Shown: in pieces, positions 37,270 to 45,500 of the stretch
Numbering within the stretch: position 1 is the stretch's first letter
Layout of the letters: each line of letters starts with the position of its first letter
Source: Arcobacter porcinus
GTDB taxonomy: Bacteria; Campylobacterota; Campylobacteria; Campylobacterales; Arcobacteraceae
Reading direction: 5' to 3'
DNA: 64,000 nucleotides
Assembly: GCF_004299785.2 (NCBI RefSeq)
Contig: NZ_CP036246.2
Location: forward strand, 744,001-808,000
Notes under the pieces: generated by a model
What the model was told of the DNA's origin: nothing
Database searches by the model: none
What the model saw: the letters and a program-made list of their open reading frames with translations, nothing else
Position numbers and translations under genes: made by a program

Positions 37270-37542
37270 ATGCTACCAATAAATAGTTTAGATAAATTTT
37301 TATTTATCTGTTTATATAACTTTGCAAATAGAAGTAATACATATATTTTTACAATATTTTTATATATTGCAGTTGGTGTTTACTTTGGAATAAATGATGG
37401 CCAAATAGCTATAATGTTTGTACTCTCTTTTATGATGTTAGTACTTTTAGCTCTTAGTATAAATGATAAATTTAGACAAGAGTTTAAAAGATATAAACAG
37501 TATCAAAAAATTAAAAGAATAAGATCATATAAAGGAAGATAA
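37270..37542 (+). CDS. 90-aa two-span membrane protein
   Basis: Two adjacent hydrophobic helices (about residues 24-40 and 46-64) are followed by a basic tail rich in Lys and Arg (RYKQYQKIKRIRSYKGR). It sits 2 nt after the previous gene and 1 nt before the next. No family is recognised. Confidence 0.55.
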   Translation: MLPINSLDKFLFICLYNFANRSNTYIFTIFLYIAVGVYFGINDGQIAIMFVLSFMMLVLLALSINDKFRQEFKRYKQYQKIKRIRSYKGR

Positions 37543-37543
37543 A

Positions 37544-37660
37544 ATGGAATTTCCAATTAATCCAGGTTCAATTTTAATGACAGTTATTGTATTAATAGGT
37601 ATATTATTGCTTATCGGTAAATATTTTTATGAAAAAGATTTAAAGGATAAAAATGATTAA
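37544..37660 (+). CDS. 38-aa single-span membrane protein
   Basis: A short frame directly after the 90-aa gene, with ribosome site AAGGAAG. The product has one helix (about residues 9-26, SILMTVIVLIGILLLIG) and a charged tail (KYFYEKDLKDKND). It overlaps the next start by 8 nt, which supports real translation. Confidence 0.55.
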   Translation: MEFPINPGSILMTVIVLIGILLLIGKYFYEKDLKDKND

Positions 37661-37799
37661 TGAAACACAAGGGCTAATAGCACTAGCAACATTTACAGCT
37701 ATTGTAGCTTTATTTCCAATATTAATAAATATCTTTATGAAAGCTCCAAAGAAAAAAAAGAAACATGATAGATCTTTAAAAAATAATTTAAAATCATAA
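37653..37799 (+). CDS. 48-aa single-span membrane protein
   Basis: The product has one helix (about residues 7-28, LIALATFTAIVALFPILINI) and a very basic tail (KAPKKKKKHDR). The start lies inside the end of the 38-aa gene (ATGATTAA), with AAAGGAT upstream. It is the last gene of the contiguous run. Confidence 0.55.
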   Translation: MINETQGLIALATFTAIVALFPILINIFMKAPKKKKKHDRSLKNNLKS

Positions 37800-37943
37800 A
37801 GAGCATAAATATATTATTAAAATTATTAACTGTTGCTGAGATACGATAGTATTAAATACTGAAACTATCTGGTTTTTAGGAATTTATGGTATAATAATAG
37901 TGAGTATCTTTTGGATATTTCAGAAAAAACTTAAGGAGAAAAG

Positions 37944-38057
37944 ATGATAAGTTCAGGAATAGCATTATTTGTGCCTCCAATTCTAGCTTTAGCAGGAATA
38001 ATTTATTTAAGTTTTAAAGACAAAAAAATAAAGAAAAAACATAAAGAATCTTGCTAA
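37944..38057 (+). CDS. 37-aa single-span membrane protein, paralog of the 36-aa protein at 28681
   Basis: The product is MISSGIALFVPPILALAGIIYL then a Lys-rich tail ending ESC. It has a good ribosome site (TTAAGGAGAAAAG) and a TATAAT box about 44 nt upstream. Sequence, length, ending and downstream repeat match the 36-aa protein at 28681-28791. A hairpin starts at its stop codon. Confidence 0.6.
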   Translation: MISSGIALFVPPILALAGIIYLSFKDKKIKKKHKESC

Positions 38058-38150
38058 ATTCTTAGCAAACTAATCACAATAATTTATTGTTTAAATTAGT
38101 TTCCAGTTAATTCTGGAGGATTTTTTGTTGCCAAAAATATGTTTCTCATT
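38049..38150 (+). repeat. Right copy of a diverged inverted repeat (partner at 28580-28692)
   Basis: It begins at the stop of the 37-aa gene with hairpin TTGCTAA-ATTC-TTAGCAA (38051-38068). It continues with AAATTAGTTTCCA and TCTGGAGGATTTTTTGTTG. It is inverted and about 9.4 kb away from the left copy. Confidence 0.75.
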
Positions 38151-38207
38151 AAGAGCTAACCCACTTGGGATAAAATAGACTAACCCTACTAGGATTAGTC
38201 TATTTAA

Positions 38208-38393
38208 TTAAAAGAAATTATTTATAAATCTTTTTACCCTATAATCCTCTTTTTTAAAGTTTATAAATGCAACTACAGTTGCTACAACTAATAGAGCAAA
38301 AAGAGTGTTTTTTATTCCTTCTAAATATATAGCTAATATAATAATCATAGTAATATTTATAAATGCTAATATTCTTAAAAAGTTAATTTTCAT
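38208..38393 (-). CDS. 61-aa two-span membrane protein (paralog A, beside integrase)
   Basis: Two hydrophobic helices (about residues 6-24 and 30-46) and a conserved C-terminus, KKEDYRVKRFINNFF. It closely resembles the 61-aa protein at 40147-40332, which ends KQDDGRVKIFIDKFF, with the same length and layout. The pair lies on either side of the recombinase gene and on the opposite strand. Function is unknown. Confidence 0.6.
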   Translation of the reverse strand: MKINFLRILAFINITMIIILAIYLEGIKNTLFALLVVATVVAFINFKKEDYRVKRFINNFF

Positions 38394-39020
38394 TGTTTAT
38401 CCTTTGTGTTAATTTTAGATATTGAATTATACATGTGATATTTGATTTTGGCAAGCTTAATAAAGCTATTTATCATAAGTGAATTTATAAAAAACAATAA
38501 AACCTGCATCACCAAACCAAAAATATCTGTAAACTAAACTGTAAACTCTTGTAAATTTGATTGTAAAATCATAGTTTGAATATATTGTAAATTATTTCTT
38601 TAAAAGCTTTAAATAGTAATACTTTGAGATAGTTTTATAAAAATAAGGAAACAGTGGCAAATAAATTTGCTTCTATAAAATATAAACTAATAGTATCTAC
38701 ACTTTACAAAATATCATCTATAATTTCATCATAATTTTCTTATTAAAAATTAACTTGTTTTTATAACAAGCATTGAGTTGGAACAATGAACTAAAGCCAA
38801 GTTAGATATTTAAAGTTTACTAGAATCTTTAATAACTAGACTAACTAAAAACTATGAAGCATATTTTGTTATATGTAAAGTTCTCAGTCTTTATAAAACT
38901 GTTTAGCTACTTATTTGTTTAAGTAGTAAGAGAGAAAAGCTCTTTTGAAGTGATATTAGCAACTGTATTGTAAAAGCTAATCTTGATATTTGATGTTTTT
39001 GCAAGTAAAAATAAAAATAG
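38394..39020. other. 627-bp gap upstream of the integrase, with phased TGTAAA repeats
   Basis: No credible gene is present. Five TGTAAA copies at 38528, 38540, 38550, 38562 and 38586 are spaced 12, 10, 12 and 24 bases apart, close to whole turns of DNA; single copies recur near 38875 and 38967. A hairpin-like AACTTGTTTTTATAACAAG lies near 38752. Such arrays occur as protein-binding sites in integration or replication regions. Confidence 0.5.
38528..38591 (+). repeat. Helically phased TGTAAA direct repeats
   Basis: Five copies of TGTAAA in 64 bp, with spacings of 12, 10, 12 and 24 nt. They could be arm-type sites for the integrase, excisionase sites or replication iterons. In A/T-rich DNA the motif can arise by chance, but regular spacing makes that less likely. 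Confidence 0.45.
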
Positions 39021-40037
39021 ATGGACTTAACACAAACCTATGATTTAGAGATAGGAAAACAAACAAAAAAACCAAATTATGAATACCTTTTAAAAAGGAT
39101 AAATAAAATGAGAGGAAGTGTATATTACCAAAGTGCAGAATTAACAAAAGTAATATTTTTTGAAGGTGCAAAAAAACATAATAGAGTTGATCCTAATCAT
39201 ATTCACTATAACTGTGTAAGTTCTTTTAATACTATGAAAACATATAGAAATATATGGAATAACTTCTTTAACTATCTATTAGAACACTTTAAACTAAAAA
39301 ACTGTGAACTAATAAATGAAGATCATATAAAAGCATATATTGAATATAAAGTGGAGTATTATCCCTCAAAGCAATACCTGGAAAAAATAACATCTGCTTT
39401 AGGTAAACTAGAGTTTGCACTTAATCGTTACTCAAAACTAAAATATGAAACTAATCCAATAACTTATGATTTTAATATTAGACAATATCTACTATCTAAT
39501 GCAAAAGATTTAAATCTTGTTGCAAATAATTATAATAATAGAGTCTATTTAAACCCACAACTAATAATTGATAATTTACAAAACCCTAATCATCAAATAG
39601 CTGCTTTAATTCAACTTGAAGGTGGAGCTAGAGCTGAAGGTGTAACACTAATTAAAGAAGAACAACTAAAAGGTATTAAAGTTGATAATATTACAAATAA
39701 TAGTGTTGGTGTAATTGAGACTAAAGAGAAAGGTGGAAAAGTAGGGGATGTACTAATATCTACTAAAACTTATCAAATATTAGAAAACTATTTCATAAAT
39801 AATCAAACAAATATATTTAAAATCAAATACCAAGATTATGTAAATGATATAAAATCTACTTGTATAAAACTAAATCAAACACATCAAGGAACTCATGGAT
39901 TTAGATGGACATTTGCTCAAAATAGAGTAAGAGAGTATCAAAAATATGGTTATAGCTATGAACAAGCACTACAAGGTGTTAGTTGGGAGATGAAACACTT
40001 TAGGGCTAGTATAACTGAGCATTATTTGGGTGGGTGA
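39021..40037 (+). CDS. Tyrosine recombinase (phage/island integrase)
   Basis: The 338-aa protein has an N-terminal SAM-like DNA-binding region (about residues 65-150) and a C-terminal catalytic domain. Catalytic candidates are Arg in GGARAEGVTLIKEEQL (about residue 205), Lys in ETKEKGGKVGDV, the H-x-x-R box THGFRWTFAQNR (about residue 294), and His plus the nucleophile Tyr in MKHFRASITEHYLGG at the end. Such enzymes integrate and excise islands or prophages. It may have mobilised part of the accessory region, although no matching att pair is visible to me. A hairpin follows the stop. Confidence 0.88.
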   Translation: MDLTQTYDLEIGKQTKKPNYEYLLKRINKMRGSVYYQSAELTKVIFFEGAKKHNRVDPNHIHYNCVSSFNTMKTYRNIWNNFFNYLLEHFKLKNCELINEDHIKAYIEYKVEYYPSKQYLEKITSALGKLEFALNRYSKLKYETNPITYDFNIRQYLLSNAKDLNLVANNYNNRVYLNPQLIIDNLQNPNHQIAALIQLEGGARAEGVTLIKEEQLKGIKVDNITNNSVGVIETKEKGGKVGDVLISTKTYQILENYFINNQTNIFKIKYQDYVNDIKSTCIKLNQTHQGTHGFRWTFAQNRVREYQKYGYSYEQALQGVSWEMKHFRASITEHYLGG

Positions 40038-40053
40038 TTATAAAATATTACAT

Positions 40054-40110
40054 TTCTGAAAAACAGCATTGTTTGAGTTAAAACCCAATTTTCAATGTTC
40101 CTTTTCAGAA
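40054..40110 (+). terminator. Interrupted stem-loop after the integrase
   Basis: The outer arms TTCTGAAAA (40054-40062) and TTTTCAGAA (40102-40110) pair perfectly over 9 bp, and inner CATTG/CAATG arms pair again. It is the likely end of the integrase transcript, or a palindromic recombination-related site. Confidence 0.5.
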
Positions 40111-40146
40111 TTTGAATAGAAATTATATACCTAAAAAGCTTAAAAT

Positions 40147-40332
40147 TTAAAAAAATTTATCAATAAATATTTTAACTCTTCCATCATCTTGTTTCCATTC
40201 TAAAAATGTCATAAACATACCACAAAATAAAAGAAATAAAGCACTATCTCTTGTACCTTCAAAATTCAAAAAAAATAAAATTGAAGCTGGAATAATTGTA
40301 AAAATATAAATTCTTAAATAGTTTTTGTTCAA
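40147..40332 (-). CDS. 61-aa two-span membrane protein (paralog B, beside integrase)
   Basis: It has the same length and layout as the 61-aa protein at 38208-38393: two helices, the FEGTRDSALFLLFCG loop and helix, and the conserved end DDGRVKIFIDKFF. It lies between the integrase and the end of the defence operon, with no convincing ribosome site. Function is unknown. Confidence 0.55.
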   Translation of the reverse strand: MNKNYLRIYIFTIIPASILFFLNFEGTRDSALFLLFCGMFMTFLEWKQDDGRVKIFIDKFF

Positions 40333-40435
40333 AAATAGTCCTTAATTAAAATATATGAATTATATAAAACATTTGGCTAAAGAATAGATGAATATTGATT
40401 TCCTCTAAGCAAAATAGAAAATATCAAAAATATAC

Positions 40436-40459
40436 TTATGGACAAAAAACTATCCATAA
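40436..40459 (-). terminator. Hairpin after the defence operon
   Basis: TTATGGA and TCCATAA arms (7 bp) around a 10-nt loop, about 46 nt past the last stop codon of the operon. On the minus strand it is followed by a T-rich stretch (AAGTATATTTTTG), as in an intrinsic terminator. Confidence 0.55.
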
Positions 40460-40505
40460 ACTTATATCAAATTTTAAAATATTAAACTTAATAATTTATC
40501 GCTAA

Positions 40506-42596
40506 CTATAAGAAAATACTTTTAAAACCATACGAAGTTACTAATAAACTTTTTTTAGCTCTTGTAGCAGCAACAAAAATTAATGATTTCTCTTTTTGTA
40601 AGTTTTCACTATTAATTAAATCTTCATCAGATTTTTTAATACTTTCAAGTGGAACAATGCCTTGATTCATACTTGCAATTATTACATGATCAAAATCTAG
40701 CCCTTTTACTCTATGCATAGTTGCTATTCTTAAATTATTATTTGTTAAATCATCTTTAAAATTTCTAGAAATCTTTATTGTATTAATATCTATTTTTGAA
40801 AAATAATCGCTATAAAAATCTACTAATTTTTGAGTTCTTACTACTAAACATATTTTTGAATCGTTATCACTATTTTTTATACTATTTATATAATTTTGAA
40901 TATATTTTATTTCATCTTCAAAAGTTTCAAAGTTTTTTACTTCAGGTTTTGGTCCATTATATAGAGATTTATAATCACGATTTGAGTCTATACTATCATC
41001 TAAATCATCAATATTTTCATCATTCAACAAAGAAACTGCCCATTTTCTTATTTCATCAGTAGTTCTATAATTTAGCTTTAGTTTTTTACTTCTTCCTCTA
41101 ACATTAATTCCACATTGTGATAAAACTACTTTATGCCCATAAATTCTTTGATGTGCATCTCCTACTATAAATAAATCATTTTTATTTTCATCAACAAGTT
41201 CTCTTAAAAGTTTAAATGCTCTCATTCCAAAATCTTGAGCCTCATCAACTACTATTGCACTATATTTTTGGAAACTTGAAGAGCTATTAATTGTATTAAT
41301 CACATCATTTATTGCATCATCTAACTCTTTGTAGTTTTTAATACTTAACAAATATCTATACTCTTCAAAAATTTCCCAAACAAGTTTTCTTTGGCTTCTA
41401 TTTAATCTTGTACCTCTTCCAACTCTTGAAGCTTTTATATACTCTTCAAGAGTATTTATACCAAAAGGTTGAATTATCCTACTCCACTCCTCTTTAAAAA
41501 AAGAGTCTGCTAAATCTAGTGAACTATTTTTTAATACCAAAGCTTTTTCCCATAACTCATCTGTTTTTTCACTATAAACAATTTCATTTTTATATCCTTG
41601 TTTTGATAAAAAATTATGAACCCAAGAATCAAAATTTATAACTTCAATATTTTTCATAGTTTGCTCATCACAAATTTTCTTAAGATTTTCAAATATATCT
41701 AAGCTTAAATTTTTTGTAAATGTTGTAAATAAAATCTTTTTGTTTTCAAAAAAAGATAACTGTTTTGCTAAATATTTTGCTCTATGCATTGCTACAACAG
41801 TTTTTCCAGTTCCTGCTCCACCTAAAACCTTAACTGAACCATTAAAATTACTTTCCACAAGTTTTCTTTGGCTTGGATGTAAAAATACTCTCCATTTTTC
41901 TAATGGTGCATTAAGCATTTGCATTAAATCTTCATCATTTTCTACAATATAAAATCTTCTTTTTGAATTTTCGTTCTCTAGGGCAGCTGTAAAATCTGTA
42001 TTATCAACCAAAGCTGGTTTTTTACCATATACATACTCATAAACTTCTTCTATATTATCTCCAGCTAAAAGATAAAAAAGAGATTCATAAACTTCTTCTG
42101 GTAGATATTGTCTAAAATTATCTAATTGTGTTTCATTATCTATTAATTTAATATATTCTAATAAATTTTCATCTACACCCAAACTTTTAAGTTCTTTATC
42201 GCTAAATTTAGAGAAAAACTGCTTCTCGTTGTTTGTTTTTTCAGACAATTCAACAGAACTCTCAACACTTACTTGAGTTTCTATAATTTGTAAACTTCCC
42301 GTTTCTGAGTTAATACTACAAGTGTGTTTTTCTGCCCATTTATAAGCTTCATCGTGATTATCCACCCAAAGCAAAATATATACATCTCCACTAGTTGGAC
42401 TTAGTACTATACATCTATAAGCTTGATCTACTCTTATTGAGTACATATTATTTGAAAAATGTAGTTTTTCATAGTTTAAACCAGATGATTTTGGATCATT
42501 TTTAAACTTTTCTACTAGCTTAATTGTCTTATTTAACTGAGCTTTAGGCAATTTTGATAAAGCTGTGAAAAAATCTGAAGATATTGCAATTTTCAT
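40506..42596 (-). CDS. UvrD-type superfamily 1 helicase with N-terminal RelE-like domain
   Basis: The 696-aa protein is encoded by the last gene of the defence operon. Residues 1 to about 95 resemble a RelE/ParE toxin fold (LSKLPKAQLNKTIKLVEKF, then YSIRVDQAYRCIVL and DVYILLWVDNHDEAYKWA). The rest is an SF1 helicase: Walker A GGAGTGKT (about residue 250), VVDEAQDF (about 440), GDAHQRIYG, LNYRTTDEIR, TMHRVKGLDFDHVI and VAATRAKK. It starts by a one-base overlap (TAATG) with the stop of the 2050-aa gene. The helicase assignment is firm; whether the RelE part is an active nuclease is unknown. Confidence 0.88.
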   Translation of the reverse strand: MKIAISSDFFTALSKLPKAQLNKTIKLVEKFKNDPKSSGLNYEKLHFSNNMYSIRVDQAYRCIVLSPTSGDVYILLWVDNHDEAYKWAEKHTCSINSETGSLQIIETQVSVESSVELSEKTNNEKQFFSKFSDKELKSLGVDENLLEYIKLIDNETQLDNFRQYLPEEVYESLFYLLAGDNIEEVYEYVYGKKPALVDNTDFTAALENENSKRRFYIVENDEDLMQMLNAPLEKWRVFLHPSQRKLVESNFNGSVKVLGGAGTGKTVVAMHRAKYLAKQLSFFENKKILFTTFTKNLSLDIFENLKKICDEQTMKNIEVINFDSWVHNFLSKQGYKNEIVYSEKTDELWEKALVLKNSSLDLADSFFKEEWSRIIQPFGINTLEEYIKASRVGRGTRLNRSQRKLVWEIFEEYRYLLSIKNYKELDDAINDVINTINSSSSFQKYSAIVVDEAQDFGMRAFKLLRELVDENKNDLFIVGDAHQRIYGHKVVLSQCGINVRGRSKKLKLNYRTTDEIRKWAVSLLNDENIDDLDDSIDSNRDYKSLYNGPKPEVKNFETFEDEIKYIQNYINSIKNSDNDSKICLVVRTQKLVDFYSDYFSKIDINTIKISRNFKDDLTNNNLRIATMHRVKGLDFDHVIIASMNQGIVPLESIKKSDEDLINSENLQKEKSLIFVAATRAKKSLLVTSYGFKSIFL

Positions 42597-45500
42597 TATA
42601 CTACCCTTTTTAATAATTCATTTTTTAACTCTTCTAAGTTATTTAGTGTAAATATTTTTATTCCATCTAGTTTTAAATTGTTATCTTCTAAAATCAATGC
42701 CATATTATATTCACTCCATAAAAGTTCTGCTTCTGCAACTATTACACCCTGTTTATTTACCAAATCTTCTCCAACTGTTGGAAGTGGTATTTTACTATCT
42801 TTACTTAATTTTTTAACAAAATCTTTTACACTATTATCAATTACATCATTATATATAATTTCCCACTCTTTACTAAAATGTTCTTTAACACCTAAGTTCA
42901 TATCTATTTCATCATATAATTCATTTTCAAGTGCTTTTTTAGATATAAGAAGTGAGTTTTGATTAAATTGAAGTAGATTATATAATCTTAAAATACCTGC
43001 CCATAATGCAAAAGTGAAATCATCATTATCATTTATAAATATAATAAATACGATATTACTTAATTGATTTTTCATTAAGTCATCAGCTTTAGCAATAGAA
43101 ATCAATTTGCTACTATCTGTTTCTATTTTATGTCCAAAATAGTTTATTTCATCTGAAAAGTCATCTCTTAGGCTATTTGGTATTAAATCTATAAAGCTTT
43201 TTAATTCAATTTGAGCTTTTAAAAAGCCTGTTACAATTCCTGTTGCTAGATTATTAAACTCTCCATAATCACTACTTTTTAAAAGTTCTAATAGTAATTC
43301 AAAATTTGTTTTATCTTTATAATTTTTAAAATTAGGAAAAGATTTATTTACAACAATTAAATTTAAATCTTTATGTAATAAGAAATTCTCAAAACTATAA
43401 TTTGGTTTAGATTTATTAAACTCATTTACATCTTCCCAAGTTAGTGTCCAAACTATAAATTTACCACTTTTTGCTATTGCTAATCTTTGTGAACTATCAA
43501 TATCTACTCTTTTTTCATGATATGCAAAACCATCTGTAAATACTACAATAGGTTTTAAATTGCTATTTTTCGGGTAGAAAACAAAGTCTGCTTTTGAATA
43601 AACTGCAACATTGTCATCTTGAGTCAAACTAACTTGTTGAAGTAAATCGTATCTATATTTGTTATCAAACTCCACAATATAACCACTTCTACCTCTTAGC
43701 ATATCTTTTTTAAATGTTGTTGCAAGATTTTTAATTTTACTTAAAAATATCTCTTCAAGCATACTTTCACTAAGAGTGTCTTGGTTTATATCACTAACAC
43801 TATCAATTTTTTCTAATTTATTTTTATCTTTTAATATCATATCAATAATATTTTGAGCTTTATTTTTAGATATTAGTGGTCTATCAAAGTTATTTTTATA
43901 TGCAAACAGACACTTATAACATCCATCTTCACAATCACATTTTTTGATATTGCTATTTGCAAGTTCTAATACTTCAAATAGTGGATTTTTATCAATAATT
44001 AGTTGCTTTAAGTAACCAGTCCCACCTGGAACAGTATCATATAAAACTAAATATCTTTTAGAACTTTCATTTACATTATCTATTTCATCATAAATACCAA
44101 CTCTTAAATGTTCAACTGAACCTTTAAAATATAATTTTAATCCCATGTGAATTGAAGCTATTAAAGAGTGCATTTTTTCATCGTCAATCTCAAAACTTGT
44201 AATAGGTAAAAGTAATCTTATTGCTTCAGAATCAAACTCTCGATATAAATATAGTGATTCAAAATAGTTTTTAGCTTCTGTTTTATCATCAATTTTGCAA
44301 ATAAATGTATGATTATCTCCTTTAAATCCACTATCAGTAGGTTTTCCAAATTGTACTTTTCCACACTCTTTACAAATCACAAAACCAGCTCTTGGAACAG
44401 ATTTATTAGCAATTGATATATCATTTCCAACTAAAGTAGTTTCTCCAAAATTAATCTCTTTAAAGTTTACTTTACTAATAAACTCAAAGCCAAATAAACT
44501 ATCATCACTTTTTATAGCATAAGCATCTTCAATATTTTTTTTATCAAAATCAATAAGTAGCTGTTTTGTATAAAATTTTATATCTCTTGAATCGCTATCA
44601 TCTTTAATCCTGCTACTTTTGTCATTACTTGTTGCCATTACAGAGCTTAGTCGTAAAATAGATTTTTTTTGTCCTTCATCTGAAAATTGTTCACTTCCAC
44701 ATTTTGGACAAGCTGTTGGTTCATTTAATGTTATCTTTTCTGTGTGAGAACATTTATCACAAAATCTCCAAGTTTCTACTTCTGAAATAGTATTTGGGTC
44801 TATTTGGTCAATATTTACTTTTCTTCCACCTGCATAAAAACTATTACTTGGTGCAAACTCGCTAATAGCACTACTTCCAGCTCTTTCATACTCAAATGTA
44901 AAAATATCATATTTTTGTCCATTATTTGAAGCTATACTCTCTTTTCTTCTATAAATTACTGATTTTAATACTATTCCACTCTCTGGAAAAGCATAGTTTG
45001 GAAGTAACCCTTCATCTGCAAAAAATTCAAATGTCTGTTTTCTTTTAATATTTAGTGCTATTTTTCTTAAACCCTCATATTCACTTTTCATATTAGAGAG
45101 TTTTTCATCATAATCTTTATCTTTAGCCTCTGTTTTTTCAAACTTTTTAATACTTTTATTTAAAGAACTTATTTGATTTGATAGATTAATTTGTTCTTGA
45201 TTAATCTGTTCTAGCTTTTCAAAAATATTCATTACCAAACCACTTTGTTCATCATTACTTTTTGCAAATTCTATTAGTTTTTCTTTTGAAGTTTGAAGAA
45301 GTTTATTTCCAAAAAGAGCAAAAAAATCTTTTAGCAATATATCTGCATTATCATCAATAAATCTAAAAAGTGTATATGGAAATTTATCGGTATTAGCTTT
45401 TTTAATATTTGTTAATACTATATGCAATTTATATGGTAAATCACTTTGTTCAATTTTTTCATTACTAACCCATTTATCTATACAAAAAGCCAAAAACTGT

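Noticed and set aside
37835-37900. TPP-riboswitch-like bases (CTGAGA, then ACTGAAACTATCTGG) before the 37-aa gene
   Set aside because: The GGGTGCC-type P2 part and the terminal CCAGCGTAGGG-like part are absent, and no thiamine gene follows. A chance match in A/T-rich DNA is more likely.
36399-38057. Filamentous phage (inovirus) interpretation of the small membrane proteins
   Set aside because: No Zot-like ATPase, no replication protein and no clear coat-protein signature are present nearby.
26339-40037. Clean island borders (attL/attR) using tRNA-Leu and the tyrosine recombinase
   Set aside because: I found no second copy of the tRNA 3' end in the window, so the link between the recombinase and this tRNA is not shown.
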